DNA from: Archangium lipolyticum | Lineage (GTDB): Bacteria; Myxococcota; Myxococcia; Myxococcales; Myxococcaceae | Assembly: GCF_024623785.1 (NCBI RefSeq) | Contig: NZ_JANKBZ010000021.1 | Coordinates: 124,001-188,000, forward strand | DNA length: 64,000 nucleotides | Direction of reading: 5' to 3' | Shown: positions 1-9,057 of the stretch, piece after piece | Position numbering within the stretch: position 1 is the stretch's first letter | How the letters are laid out: the number at the start of each line of letters is the position of its first letter | Program-made: the position numbers and the translations under genes | The notes under the pieces: generated by a model | Databases searched by the model: none | Told to the model about the DNA's origin: nothing | What the model saw: the letters and a program-made list of their open reading frames with translations, nothing else

Positions 1-82
1 ACCGCTTCCCGATATCGGACCTGATCTCGCACCCGCCACACAGCAGGGTCGCAGCCATCAGAAGAGCCAGACGCGCAGACAT
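1..82 (-). CDS. lipoprotein, N-terminal fragment (cut by window edge)
   Basis: Reading leftwards from an ATG at 80-82 gives 27 codons that run off the window. The residues form a lipoprotein signal peptide: a short basic start, the hydrophobic stretch LALLMAATLL, then lipobox LCGGC with the acylated Cys as residue 18. Codon third positions are GC-rich as in neighbouring genes. Divergent from the gltBAC operon. In M. xanthus the matching motility cluster also has a lipoprotein (GltK), but 27 residues cannot show whether this is it, and the opposite strand argues against it. Confidence 0.55.
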   Translation of the reverse strand, partial: MSARLALLMAATLLCGGCEIRSDIGKR

Positions 83-378
83 CGACGTGCACCTCATGAA
101 ACGCATGTGGGCGCCCACCGTAACACAGTGCCCCTCCATTCCAACCTGCACCTTGGTCGCACGGATGCCCGCTCTGCGAGTGCCTCGGGTACCCTCTCTG
201 CAAGAATACCGAGTGGATACACAAAAGGGCCCGGGAGACCCACTCCCGCGCATACGGAGGAAGCAGGCGAGCTTTGATCGGTTGATGGGTTGCGAGCGGG
301 ACAGATAGGATGCACAGCGCCTCAGCCTCCGATACGAACGCATCGGTGTGCGGACGCCCAACCACGGAGCTTCCGGAA
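83..378. promoter_or_regulatory. divergent intergenic region upstream of gltB and the edge lipoprotein
   Basis: About 296 bases lie between the divergent starts, and neither frame looks coding there. The region must hold the promoters for both directions. No convincing -35/-10 pair or operator was identified. It is less GC-rich than the flanking genes, as expected for a promoter region. Confidence 0.4.
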
Positions 379-1206
379 GTGAAACGCCTCCAGGCCATTC
401 TGCTCGCGCTGTGCCTCGCGCCAGTGTCGGCACTTGCCCAGAACCAGCAAGACCCGGGGCTCGGACTCGATCTGAGCGGTGATCCCAACAAGCCGCAGGA
501 AGAGACCGAGACGAACGCGGAGACGCCCGCGGAGGAGCCGCCCCCGCTGCCCTCCACGGTCGCGGAGACGCCCCCCGACGAACCCCTCTCTCCGGCCGAG
601 CGCGACGTCACGCTCGATGACCGTGTGAAGAGCGTCCAGCGCAAGGTGTACCTCAAGAAGAACCGCTTCGAGCTGGCACCCTTCATCACCCTGTCGGTGA
701 ACGATCCGTACTACACGAAGGTGGGCGCCGCGGTGCGTGGGGCGTACTACCTGGCGGACACGCTGGCCCTGGCCGGGCGCGTCTCCGTGATGCAGGTGCT
801 GCCCGAGGACGATGTGCGCATCGCCAAGAGCACCTTCGGCAGCCGCATCTTCTACTCGGTGCCCCAGTGGTCGGCCATGGGTGACGTGGAGTGGAGCCCG
901 CTCTACGGCAAGGTGGCCTTCCTCAACTCCATCCTCCACTTCGATGCCTACCTGCTCGGTGGCATGGGCGTGGTGAACACCAAGGTGTCCAAGGCCCGTG
1001 GTGGCCCCAGCCTCGCCGCGGACCTCGGTCTGGGCCTGCGCTTCGTGGCCCGTGACTACCTCGCGGTGAACGTGGCGGTCATCAACACGTCCTACGTGGA
1101 TCAGCCCCTCAACAGCAGCAAGGGCGCCACCCAGAACATCATGACCCTCAACGCCGGTATCTCCGTCTTCTTCCCGCTGAAGTCGACCGGTCGGGAGTCC
1201 GAATGA
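379..1206 (+). CDS. gltB: outer-membrane beta-barrel protein of the gliding machinery, GltB-like
   Basis: A 275-residue protein. The start is a GTG at 379 directly before a signal peptide (KRLQAILLALCLAPVSALA, cleaved before Q); the frame stays open upstream to 310, but those residues do not resemble a leader. An acidic, Pro/Glu-rich stretch (about 25-75) precedes a barrel domain rich in alternating aromatic residues, including the pattern LKKNRFEL then LSVNDPYYTK. The next gene shares this layout and similar motifs, so the two are paralogues. In M. xanthus GltA and GltB are outer-membrane barrels of the focal-adhesion gliding motor, encoded just before GltC. The assignment as GltB rather than GltA rests on remembered gene order. 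It overlaps the next gene by ATGA, which suggests translational coupling. Confidence 0.75.
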   Translation: MKRLQAILLALCLAPVSALAQNQQDPGLGLDLSGDPNKPQEETETNAETPAEEPPPLPSTVAETPPDEPLSPAERDVTLDDRVKSVQRKVYLKKNRFELAPFITLSVNDPYYTKVGAAVRGAYYLADTLALAGRVSVMQVLPEDDVRIAKSTFGSRIFYSVPQWSAMGDVEWSPLYGKVAFLNSILHFDAYLLGGMGVVNTKVSKARGGPSLAADLGLGLRFVARDYLAVNVAVINTSYVDQPLNSSKGATQNIMTLNAGISVFFPLKSTGRESE

Positions 1207-2033
1207 AGACCGCCGCCCGTCGTCTGTTGCTCGCGCTCTGTCTGGCGCCCGTGTCCGCCCTGGCCCAGGAGGCGGCGCCCGCGCCCGCGGCTCCCGCCGC
1301 TCCCGCTCCCGCCGCGAAGCCGGCACCCTCCGCCTCCTCCGGCTCCTCCGAGCAGGAGGCCGGTGACGTGTCCGAGGTGGACAAGGATCGCCTCGGGCCC
1401 CTGCGCGATCGTGTCTCGCCCGTCTCCGGCCACCTGTTCCTCAAGAAGGGCCGCCTCGAGCTCAGCCCCTCGGCCACCCTGTCCGTCAAGGATGCCTTCT
1501 TCACCAAGTACATCCTGGGCGGCGTGCTGACCTACCACCCCACGGAGACGCTGGGGCTCAGCCTGCGCGCCGGCTATGCCATCCCCACGGTGGCGGGAGC
1601 CGCGCAGATCTGCACCTTCTCCGATGAGGGTGGCACTGCCACCCGGGGTTGCCGCAAGCCCGCCTTCGCCGATCTCAATGGCTCCGCGCCCGGGCAGCTC
1701 ACCCTGACGGGCGGGCTCGACGTGCAGTGGGCTCCCATCTACGGGAAGATCTCCCTGCTGGCCGAGCAGTTCGTCCACTTCGACCTGTACGGCATCGCCG
1801 GCGCCTCCGCGGTGCAGTACATCGGGCCCACCAAGACGGCGGAGTTCACCGCTGGCGGTAACGTCGGCGTGGGCATGCGCTTCTTCCTCAACCGCTGGAT
1901 GACGCTGCGCACCGAGTTCCGCGACCTCATCTACGTCGAGAAGGCCCGCAACCCGTCCACCACGTTGCGCAACCAGCTCCTGTTCGAGCTGGGTCTCTCC
2001 TTCTTCTTCCCCTCTGCCAATCCCGAGTCATGA
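1203..2033 (+). CDS. gltA: outer-membrane beta-barrel protein of the gliding machinery, GltA-like
   Basis: A 276-residue protein with signal peptide (RRLLLALCLAPVSALAQ), a low-complexity Ala/Pro linker (about 23-50) and a barrel domain starting with LFLKKGRLELSP then LSVKDAFFTK, matching the preceding paralogue. The C-terminus ends in aromatic-rich strands (LGLSFFFP). Predicted role: outer-membrane part of the Glt gliding complex, working with GltB and GltC. Its start codon overlaps the gltB stop (ATGA at 1203-1206), and its stop overlaps the gltC start in the same way. The three genes are therefore a tightly coupled operon, which favours stoichiometric production. Confidence 0.75.
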   Translation: MKTAARRLLLALCLAPVSALAQEAAPAPAAPAAPAPAAKPAPSASSGSSEQEAGDVSEVDKDRLGPLRDRVSPVSGHLFLKKGRLELSPSATLSVKDAFFTKYILGGVLTYHPTETLGLSLRAGYAIPTVAGAAQICTFSDEGGTATRGCRKPAFADLNGSAPGQLTLTGGLDVQWAPIYGKISLLAEQFVHFDLYGIAGASAVQYIGPTKTAEFTAGGNVGVGMRFFLNRWMTLRTEFRDLIYVEKARNPSTTLRNQLLFELGLSFFFPSANPES

Positions 2034-4051
2034 AACGTCTGCTCCGGCCTCTCTGCCTCGCCACCCTCGGGCTCACCCTGGCCTGGGCGACCCCCTCGCC
2101 CGCCCAGAGCTTCGAGGGTCTGGATCTCTCCCAGTCCTCCAAGAAGAAGAAGAAGAAGCCCACCCGCAAGCCCGCGCGCGGCAAGAAGTCCCCGGCCGCC
2201 CAGGCCCAGGACGATGACTCCGGCTCGGATTCGAGCTCGGACGCCAGCGCTTCCGGCGACACGTCCACTCCGGGCACCACCCCCGCCGACACGGGGACGG
2301 CTTCCTCTCCAGCTGCCCCGGCCGCCCCGGCCGGAGACGCGGCCGCGTCCAACCCGTCCATGGGGTTGGATCTGACGGCCGAGACCCCCAGCGCCCCCAA
2401 GGCCGCGCCCACCATGTCCTTCGACGCGGTGGACGTGTCCGGCAAGAGCGGTGATCGCCAGCGCCTGGACGTGGCCATCTCGCTCTTCAAGAACGAGGAG
2501 TACGAGAAGGCGGCGATGAGCTCCTTCGAGATGCTCCAGGACGCCAAGCTCGCCGGCCTCCACCTCGAGGCGCGCTACGTGCTGGCCAAGTCCCTCTACC
2601 GTATGGGGCTCTACCACTCGTCACTGGGCGAGTTCTCGAAGATCCTCGCCGTCGGTCCGGAGACGAAGTTCTTCCGCACCAGCCTCGAGTGGCTCTTCTT
2701 CATCAGCCGCAAGACGAAGAACGAGACCGTCATCCTGGATGAGATCGCCCGCTACGCGAACCAGGAGTTCCCCGAGCGCTTCCGCAGCGAGTTCCACTAC
2801 CTGCTGGCCCGCTACCACTTCGTGCGTGGCAAGGCGCTGGACCAGGTGGGCCGCAAGGAGGACGCGGACAAGAGCTTCAGCGAGGTGAAGCGGCTGGCGC
2901 TGCTCATCCCGAAGACGGATCCGTTCTACCCGAGGACCAAGTACCTCGAGGGTCTGGCCTTCTTCCGCTTCGGCAACCAGGCCAAGAACGCCGCCGAGAA
3001 GCGCGTGGACATCAACACCGTGGGCGCCATCGACGCGATGAAGGAGATCGTCCGCGTCACCCGCTCCACGGCCGGTCTGGACGCCGAGCAGATCGCCTTC
3101 AACCAGAAGCTGCGCGAGCTGGCCTTCATGCAGCTGGCCCGTACCCACTACGGCATGCAGCAGAACCGCTACGCGCTCTTCTATTTCAACAAGGTGGAGC
3201 GCGGCACCTCGCAGTGGCTGGAGGCCATGTTCGAGGCCAGCTGGGCCAACTACCGCGTGGGCCAGTACGAGCAGGCGCTCGGCAACCTCATCACGCTCTC
3301 CTCGCCCTTCTTCCGCGAGGAGTACTTCCCCGAGGCGATGATCCTCAAGGCGGTCATCTATTACGAGAACTGCCGCTACCGCGAGTCCAGCCTCATCCTC
3401 CAGGACTTCGAGCGCACCTATCTGCCCGTGCATGATCAGCTCGAGCTGATCACCAAGAAGCAGATGAACGCGAGCGAGTACTACGGCGTGCTCTCCGACG
3501 TGCAGAAGAAGAACAAGGAAGGGCTGGAGAAGAGCCAGACGGACGTCATCCTCGAGCGCATCCTCCGGCTGGCCCTCACGGATCAGGACCTGAAGAAGAC
3601 GAACGACTCCATCCTCGAGCTGGAAGGGGAGATGGACATCTTCGGGGAGAAGGGCGACACCTTCCGCTACTCCGAGCTGTCCAAGCAGCTGCTCGAGGGC
3701 CTGAAGACCCAGCGCACCGCCCTCATCGAGAAGGCCGGCATCATGGCCAAGGGCAAGCTGGAGACGGAGCTGGTCGGACTCAAGCAGCTGCTGGCCAACG
3801 GCCTGCGCATCAAGTTCGAGACCGTCTCCAAGGAGAAGGAGTTCCTCGAGGAGCAGCTCAAGGCTGGCGGCAACGTCTCCGTCGTGAAGAAGTACCGCTT
3901 CTCCGTGGCGGTGGCGGACGATCAGCTCTACTGGCCGTACGAGGGTGAGTACTGGCGCGACGAGCTGGGCACCTACCAGTACACGATGACCAAGGGCTGC
4001 ATCCAGCGCGACACCGCGAACCGGACGATCCAGGCCAGCGAGAGCAACTGA
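2030..4051 (+). CDS. gltC: periplasmic TPR-like protein of the gliding machinery, GltC
   Basis: A 673-residue protein with signal peptide (cleaved near residue 25, after SPA), then a Lys-rich segment (KKKKKKPTRKPARGKK, about 38-53) and a long acidic/Ser/Pro linker. From about residue 140 the protein is helical with TPR-like repeats (for example LFKNEEYEKAAMSSFEML and YRVGQYEQALGNL). The C-terminal 200 residues are charged and probably coiled. In M. xanthus GltC is a periplasmic TPR protein that interacts with GltA and GltB in the gliding motor. Last gene of the operon; a perfect 10-bp hairpin follows 14 bases after the stop. Confidence 0.78.
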   Translation: MKRLLRPLCLATLGLTLAWATPSPAQSFEGLDLSQSSKKKKKKPTRKPARGKKSPAAQAQDDDSGSDSSSDASASGDTSTPGTTPADTGTASSPAAPAAPAGDAAASNPSMGLDLTAETPSAPKAAPTMSFDAVDVSGKSGDRQRLDVAISLFKNEEYEKAAMSSFEMLQDAKLAGLHLEARYVLAKSLYRMGLYHSSLGEFSKILAVGPETKFFRTSLEWLFFISRKTKNETVILDEIARYANQEFPERFRSEFHYLLARYHFVRGKALDQVGRKEDADKSFSEVKRLALLIPKTDPFYPRTKYLEGLAFFRFGNQAKNAAEKRVDINTVGAIDAMKEIVRVTRSTAGLDAEQIAFNQKLRELAFMQLARTHYGMQQNRYALFYFNKVERGTSQWLEAMFEASWANYRVGQYEQALGNLITLSSPFFREEYFPEAMILKAVIYYENCRYRESSLILQDFERTYLPVHDQLELITKKQMNASEYYGVLSDVQKKNKEGLEKSQTDVILERILRLALTDQDLKKTNDSILELEGEMDIFGEKGDTFRYSELSKQLLEGLKTQRTALIEKAGIMAKGKLETELVGLKQLLANGLRIKFETVSKEKEFLEEQLKAGGNVSVVKKYRFSVAVADDQLYWPYEGEYWRDELGTYQYTMTKGCIQRDTANRTIQASESN

Positions 4052-4065
4052 GCCCGCGCCCAGGC

Positions 4066-4089
4066 GGCTCCCACCACCCGGTGGGAGCC
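4066..4089 (+). terminator. hairpin downstream of gltC
   Basis: GGCTCCCACC (4066-4075) pairs perfectly with GGTGGGAGCC (4080-4089) around a four-base ACCC loop. It sits 14 bases after the gltC stop and before plsX. No U-run follows, so intrinsic termination is plausible but unproven. Confidence 0.55.
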
Positions 4090-4173
4090 TCCCGGCACCG
4101 TCCTCCACCGGGGGCTGGATCCGAGCGGGTCCGGCCCCCTCGTCATTCTACAAACCTGTAAGATGGTGCTTTC

Positions 4174-5202
4174 ATGGCCACCAAGCTCGTCACCATTGCG
4201 TTCGACGTGATGGGGAGCGACCACGGCCCCGCGGAGGTAGTCAGGGGGGCCGCGCAGCTCTCATTGGAATCACCGCACATCCACACGTTGCTCGTGGGGG
4301 ACAGGGCCGTCATCGACAACGCGCTCGCGGAGACGAAGCACAACGGCGAGCGCATCTCCGTGCAGCACGCCTCCGAGCAGATCTCCATGACCGAGAAGCC
4401 TGGTGAGGCGCTGGCGCGCAAGCCGGATGCGTCCGTGTCGGTGGCGGCGCGGCTGGTGGCCGAGGGCGAGGCGGACGCGCTCGTGTCGGCCGGCAACACG
4501 GGGGCGTGCGTGCTGTCGTGTGCCCGCCACTTCCAGCTGCTGCCGGGAGTGCGGCGCGCGGCGCTGGCGTCGGTGTACCCGACGCGCGCGCGCCACGGTG
4601 ACAAGGATGATCCGTTCTCGCTCATCCTCGACGTGGGAGCCACGGTGGAGGCCACCGCGGACGACCTGGTGACATTCGCGGTGATGGGGTCGGCGTACGC
4701 GCGCATCATCTCGCGCAACGAGAATCCCAAGGTGGCGCTGCTCTCCAATGGCACCGAGCCCAACAAGGGGCCGCGCCAGGTGGTGGAGGCGCACGCGCGG
4801 CTGGCGAGCCTGCCCGGACTCCAGTTCATCGGGAACGTGGAGGGCGTGGACATCCCCAAGGGCACGGCGGACGTGGTGGTGACGGACGGCTTCGTCGGCA
4901 ACGTGTGCCTGAAGATGTTGGAGGGAGTGCACGAGACGGTGGTGGAGCTGGCTCAGTACGCGTACAAGGAGAGCCTGCGCTGGAGGGCCGGTCTGGCGAT
5001 GCTGTCCGGTGGCATCCAGCGCATCAAGGACATCACCGACTGGGAGCAATACGGGGGAGCACCGGTGCTGGGGTTCGATCGCATCTTCATCAAGGCCCAC
5101 GGACGCTCGCGCTCCCGGGCCATCGCCAACGCGGGCAAGGTGGCCGCCAAGGCGGTGTCCCATGAGCTGGGCAAGGCCATCCAGCAGGGTCTGGCGCGGT
5201 GA
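4174..5202 (+). CDS. plsX: phosphate acyltransferase PlsX
   Basis: A 342-residue protein, the usual PlsX length. It makes acyl-phosphate from acyl-ACP, the first step of phosphatidic acid synthesis with PlsY. Visible family motifs: DVMGSDHGP near the N-terminus, SAGNTGA (about 107-113), NGTEPNKG (about 189-196), then NVEGVDI and VVTDGFVGNV, and YGGAPVLG near the end. The usual neighbours rpmF and fabH are absent here. Its stop overlaps the GTG of the next gene (GTGA, 5199-5202), so the HAD phosphatase downstream is probably co-translated. Confidence 0.95.
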   Translation: MATKLVTIAFDVMGSDHGPAEVVRGAAQLSLESPHIHTLLVGDRAVIDNALAETKHNGERISVQHASEQISMTEKPGEALARKPDASVSVAARLVAEGEADALVSAGNTGACVLSCARHFQLLPGVRRAALASVYPTRARHGDKDDPFSLILDVGATVEATADDLVTFAVMGSAYARIISRNENPKVALLSNGTEPNKGPRQVVEAHARLASLPGLQFIGNVEGVDIPKGTADVVVTDGFVGNVCLKMLEGVHETVVELAQYAYKESLRWRAGLAMLSGGIQRIKDITDWEQYGGAPVLGFDRIFIKAHGRSRSRAIANAGKVAAKAVSHELGKAIQQGLAR

Positions 5203-6236
5203 GCCTGCCGGACCGCATCGATCCCAGGCCCCCGCGGCGCATCTACCGCTGGGACCTGGACAAGACGTACCTGCAGACGGAGTTCGACTCGCTCCGGGAT
5301 CTGCTGCGCACGGCCTTCCAGAAGGCCCACGAGAAGCAGGCCGTGCCAGGTGCGTCCGCGCTCATCCGCGAGCTGGCGGCCAACGGAGACTCGCGGCTGT
5401 GCATCGTCTCCGGAAGCCCCAAGCAGATGCGCTCGGTGCTGGAGGAGAAGCTCAAGCTGGACGGGGTGGTGTGGGACGAGTTCGTCCTCAAGGACAACGT
5501 GGGCAACCTGATGCGCGGGCGCTTCCGGGCGCTGCGGGGACAGGTGGGCTACAAGCTGCCCGCCATCCTGGAGAGCCGCGCCAACGCGCCCGTGGAGGCC
5601 GAGGAGGTGCTCTTCGGGGATGATGCCGAGGCGGATGCCTTCATCTACTCGCTCTACGCGGACATGATCGCCGGGCGCGTGGACGAGCGGGTGCTGAATC
5701 AGATCCTCGCGGCGGCCGCAGTGTACCCGGACGAGGCCGAGCGGGTGCGCACCGCGTGGAAGAAGATTCCGGTGTCGGATCCGGTGCGGCGCATCTTCAT
5801 CCACCTGGATCGGCTGACGCCGCCGGCGCACTTCTCCAACTACGGCCCTCGCGTGGTGCCCATCTTCAACTACTTCCAGGCCGCGCTGGTGCTGCTGGCC
5901 GACGGGCACCTGACGGCCCCGCAGGTCATCAAGATCGCCGTGGAGATGGTGCAGACGGCAGGGCACAACATCATCACGCTGTCCAACTCGTTCCAGGACC
6001 TGCTGCGCCGGGGTCTGCCGCTGCAGCAGGCGGCCGCGGCGCTGGTGCAGGCGCTGGAGGGGCCCAACGCGCTCCTCCAGGCGCTGCGGCCGGTGCCGGA
6101 CATCATCTCGGCGTTCACCAAGCGGCTCGCCGCGCTGGGGACGCCGCCGCCCCCGCCGCCGGTGCAGGCGGTGGACTACCTGGACCTCATCCACCACGCG
6201 CTCCCCCGGACGCACAAGGCGCGGAAGACCCATTAG
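5199..6236 (+). CDS. HAD-type phosphatase, possibly phosphatidate phosphatase-like
   Basis: A 345-residue soluble protein. HAD motifs in order: motif I DLDKT at about 18-22, motif II Ser in IVSGSP (about 68), motif III Lys in GYKLP (about 112), motif IV acidic pair GDDAEAD (about 133). The layout resembles App1-like/DUF2183 proteins acting on phosphatidate, and coupling to plsX by a GTGA overlap fits a lipid-phosphate substrate, but the substrate is inferred. The C-terminal 150 residues are helical with a Pro-run (PPPPPP) near the end. The next gene starts directly after the stop (TAG then ATG). Confidence 0.72.
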   Translation: MSLPDRIDPRPPRRIYRWDLDKTYLQTEFDSLRDLLRTAFQKAHEKQAVPGASALIRELAANGDSRLCIVSGSPKQMRSVLEEKLKLDGVVWDEFVLKDNVGNLMRGRFRALRGQVGYKLPAILESRANAPVEAEEVLFGDDAEADAFIYSLYADMIAGRVDERVLNQILAAAAVYPDEAERVRTAWKKIPVSDPVRRIFIHLDRLTPPAHFSNYGPRVVPIFNYFQAALVLLADGHLTAPQVIKIAVEMVQTAGHNIITLSNSFQDLLRRGLPLQQAAAALVQALEGPNALLQALRPVPDIISAFTKRLAALGTPPPPPPVQAVDYLDLIHHALPRTHKARKTH

Positions 6237-7019
6237 ATGAGAGCGATCGTCACGGGCGCCAATGGCACGGTCGGCTCGCGGTTGTGCGAGTACCTCCGGC
6301 GTCTCGGTGTCGAGGTGGTGTGTTGGGAGCGCGACCGCGTCCCGCTGGACGACTACTGGGCCATGGAGGGCTTCGTGCGCTCGGTGGCCCCGGATGCGCT
6401 GTTCCATCTGGCGACGGCCTCGCGCCCCACGGGGCGGCCCAACGAGTCGTGGCTCGTCAACTACGAGTGGACGAGCGAGCTGGCGTGGATCACCCGGCAG
6501 CAGGGCGTACGGTTCGTGTTCTCCAGCACGGCGATGGTGTTCTCGGACCATGCACCCGGGCCCTTCACGGTGGACTCGGAGCCGGAGGCGCCCGAGGGCT
6601 ACGGGTACGAGAAGCGGCGCGCGGAGGAGCGCGTCTTCCAGCAGAACCCCGAGGCGCGCGTGGTGCGGCTGGGCTGGCAGATCGACGATCAGCCCTCGGG
6701 CAACAACATGCTCGCCTCGCTGGAGGCGCAGATGCGCGAGCGGGGCAGGGTGGAGGCGAGCACGCGGTGGTATCCGGCGTGTGCCTTCCTCGATGACACC
6801 GTGAGGGCCCTGCTGGCGCTCGCGTGGGCGGAGCCGGGGCTCTACATGCTCGACGCGAACGAGCGGTGGACCTATTACGAGATCGTCCGTGCGCTCAACG
6901 CGCGGCACGGCAGCCGGTGGCACGTGGAGCCCACGGAGAGCTTCGTGTTCGATCAGCGCATGATGGACGACCGGGTGGTGCTGCCCTCGTTGAAGGCGCG
7001 GCTGCCGGAGCTGCGTTGA
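6237..7019 (+). CDS. NAD(P)-dependent SDR sugar-nucleotide epimerase/reductase
   Basis: A 260-residue extended-SDR protein. The Rossmann motif TGANGTVG is at 7-14, the conserved STAMVF strand at about 100, and the catalytic YxxxK (YGYEK) at about 122-126. It most resembles RmlD/dTDP-4-dehydrorhamnose reductase-type proteins; the precise substrate cannot be read from sequence. The start codon follows the previous stop with no gap, making it the third gene of the plsX operon. Convergent with the DUF2378 gene. Confidence 0.75.
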   Translation: MRAIVTGANGTVGSRLCEYLRRLGVEVVCWERDRVPLDDYWAMEGFVRSVAPDALFHLATASRPTGRPNESWLVNYEWTSELAWITRQQGVRFVFSSTAMVFSDHAPGPFTVDSEPEAPEGYGYEKRRAEERVFQQNPEARVVRLGWQIDDQPSGNNMLASLEAQMRERGRVEASTRWYPACAFLDDTVRALLALAWAEPGLYMLDANERWTYYEIVRALNARHGSRWHVEPTESFVFDQRMMDDRVVLPSLKARLPELR

Positions 7020-7052
7020 GGTCCGCCGGGGTTGCCTGACGGGCCACCGGCC

Positions 7053-7664
7053 TCATGCCCAGGAGAGCTCGAATTCGGTGTCGAGCCGCGCGAGTGGCCG
7101 TGCACGCACCGTCAGTCCTGGCACCTTGGCGATCTCGAACGAGCCCTGCAGCGAGCCCTCCGTATACGCGTGGGGCAGGAAGTCGCGCGTGAAGCGGATG
7201 ACGGCGTTGGTGTGCCCCGTCCACCGCACCGTGCACTCCCCCGCGGTCGTGTTCATCCGGTAGGCCATCGGCAGGGTGTCGAGCAGCCGCCGGGGTTGCC
7301 CGACGACCAGCCGAAGCATGACCCGGCCCATCGTGGAGTCGGCGAAGTTCCTGGCGGACAGATAGCCCATCTGCCGCATCACCTCGTTGAAGTCCCGGCT
7401 GTCGCTGCTCAGGAGTCTCGCCCCGGTGTAGGACATCCGCAGCAGGGTGCCGAGCGGGTAGCTGAAGAGATCCAGGAACTGTTTCTCGCCACTCTCCTCC
7501 AGGCAGCGCCGCACCGTGGACTCATCCCCCAGCTGCCGCACGACTTCCAGCACGCCATTGAGGAAGAGGCCACGCGTTGTGTCCGTGGGCGTCACGTAGG
7601 ACAGCAGCTGCTGTAGCTCCTCCTCCGAGCCGAGTGCGTGTGAACCGCCTGAGTCATCCCCCAT
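7053..7664 (-). CDS. DUF2378 (TIGR02265) Myxococcus-family protein at the end of the nap electron-transfer operon
   Basis: About 203 residues. The motif TRGLFLNGVLEVV (about 25-37) and the later DFNEVMRQMGYLSARNFADSTMGRVM segment layout identify the myxobacterial paralogous family TIGR02265/DUF2378, whose function is unknown. The start was chosen at 7664 because GGGAGAGG lies just upstream; the frame is also open to an ATG at 7742. It follows the NrfD-type gene on the same strand, so it is probably co-transcribed with the respiratory genes. Proteins of this family often sit beside kinases, so a regulatory role is possible but unsupported here. Confidence 0.7.
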   Translation of the reverse strand: MGDDSGGSHALGSEEELQQLLSYVTPTDTTRGLFLNGVLEVVRQLGDESTVRRCLEESGEKQFLDLFSYPLGTLLRMSYTGARLLSSDSRDFNEVMRQMGYLSARNFADSTMGRVMLRLVVGQPRRLLDTLPMAYRMNTTAGECTVRWTGHTNAVIRFTRDFLPHAYTEGSLQGSFEIAKVPGLTVRARPLARLDTEFELSWA

Positions 7665-7770
7665 GGCCTCTCCCATGTCGCGAGTCTGTCGCTCCTCCCG
7701 GGGAGGGCGCCACCCCGGATCGGGAGAGGATCCAGTGGTCATCAGTTCGCGACAAGGAGGTTGTACGAGC

Positions 7771-9054
7771 CTATGCGGCCTGCTTCGCTTCCGGGCCTTC
7801 TGTGCCGTGCGGGCCCTGGCCGTGCTCGGCGTGCGAGGCCGCGATCTGGCCGCTCAGCACTGGCAGTGCCACCTTCACCGCCACCGTCAGCACCATCAGC
7901 CCGAAGGCCCAGATGCCCGCGGTGATCTTCCACTCGGTGATGGTGGGCACGTACTCCACCAACTCGTGCAGGGTGCTCGGGACGAAGCCGGGGATGATGA
8001 GGCCCATTCCCTTTTCGATCCACACACCCGCGAACGCCAGCGCGCACGCCAGGTTGAGCAGCCACACGTGACGCCGCGTGGCAGGCAGGTGCACCACCAC
8101 CGCCGAGGCGATGTTGAGCGCCACCGCCGTCCAGATCCACGGCACCAGCGCGTGGTGCCCGTGTGAACCGAAGAACAGGTAGCGCACCGCCGTGGCGTGC
8201 GTCCCTCCCGTGTAGAACGCCGTGAACAGCTCCGAGCCCAGCATGAACAGGTTGAGCAGCACCGTCACCCGCATCACCGACATCAGCGTGCGCAGCGGCC
8301 CTTCTCCAATGGGCAACCCCGTGAAGCGGCGGATGACCTGTAGCAGCACGATGACGAACGCCGGGCCCGTGATGAACGCCGACGCGATGAACCGCGGTGC
8401 CAGCAGCGCCGAGTTCCAGAACGGCCTTCCCCCCAGCCCGCTGTAGAGGAACGCCGTCACGCTGTGGATGCTGATGGCCCAGAAGATGGAGAGGAAGACG
8501 AACGGCAGGTACCACTGCTTGCGCGGCTTGCGCCCCAGGAAGCGCATGTAGATGAGATAGCCGCAGATGTGCAGGTTGATGAGCAGGTAGCCGTTCAGCA
8601 CCACCACGTCCCAGGTGAGCATCGAGATGGGCCAGTTGAACCGTCCAATCCCTGGCATCAGGTGCCACGCCCGCTCGGGGTGCCCCATGTCCACCACGAT
8701 GAACAGCAGGCACACGAAGATCGCCGCCACCGCGAGCAGCTCGCCTATCAGCGTGACGTCGTGCATCTCATGGTCGTGGTACAGGTACGCGGGGATGACC
8801 ATCATCACCGCGCCCGCCGCCAGCCCCACCCCGAAGGTGAAGTTGGCGATGTACAGGCCCCAGGACACGTGGTCGCTCATCCCCGTGAGCGCCATGCCCT
8901 CGGCCAGCTGGTGCGCATAGGCGTTGGCGCCCACCAGGGCGATCGCCGAGAGCACCGTCATCCACGTGTAGAAGCGCCAGCTCCCATCCGTGCTCATCCA
9001 GAGCAGCCGGCCGAGGAACCGCGGGTAGTCGAGCAGGTGACGGGAAGCAGCCAT
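7771..9054 (-). CDS. NrfD/PsrC-type polytopic quinol-interacting membrane protein
   Basis: A 427-residue membrane protein with about ten hydrophobic helices, for example VGLAAGAVMMVIPAYLY (about 76-92) and LLAVAAIFVCLLFIVVDM. NrfD/PsrC proteins anchor Fe-S and cytochrome subunits and exchange electrons with menaquinol; the segment DMGHPERAWHLMPG is typical. The C-terminal tail is hydrophilic, about 30 residues. It starts three bases after the stop of the Fe-S protein gene, so the two are co-translated. With no NapC or NapH in the window, this is the best candidate for the quinol-oxidising subunit serving NapA. Other partners cannot be excluded. Confidence 0.88.
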   Translation of the reverse strand: MAASRHLLDYPRFLGRLLWMSTDGSWRFYTWMTVLSAIALVGANAYAHQLAEGMALTGMSDHVSWGLYIANFTFGVGLAAGAVMMVIPAYLYHDHEMHDVTLIGELLAVAAIFVCLLFIVVDMGHPERAWHLMPGIGRFNWPISMLTWDVVVLNGYLLINLHICGYLIYMRFLGRKPRKQWYLPFVFLSIFWAISIHSVTAFLYSGLGGRPFWNSALLAPRFIASAFITGPAFVIVLLQVIRRFTGLPIGEGPLRTLMSVMRVTVLLNLFMLGSELFTAFYTGGTHATAVRYLFFGSHGHHALVPWIWTAVALNIASAVVVHLPATRRHVWLLNLACALAFAGVWIEKGMGLIIPGFVPSTLHELVEYVPTITEWKITAGIWAFGLMVLTVAVKVALPVLSGQIAASHAEHGQGPHGTEGPEAKQAA

Positions 9055-9057
9055 GGC

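Noticed and set aside
4953-6923. Leftward open frame of about 656 codons opposite plsX, the HAD phosphatase and the SDR gene
   Set aside because: It crosses three genes whose products have recognised motifs; its own sequence is Arg/His-rich without any fold signal.
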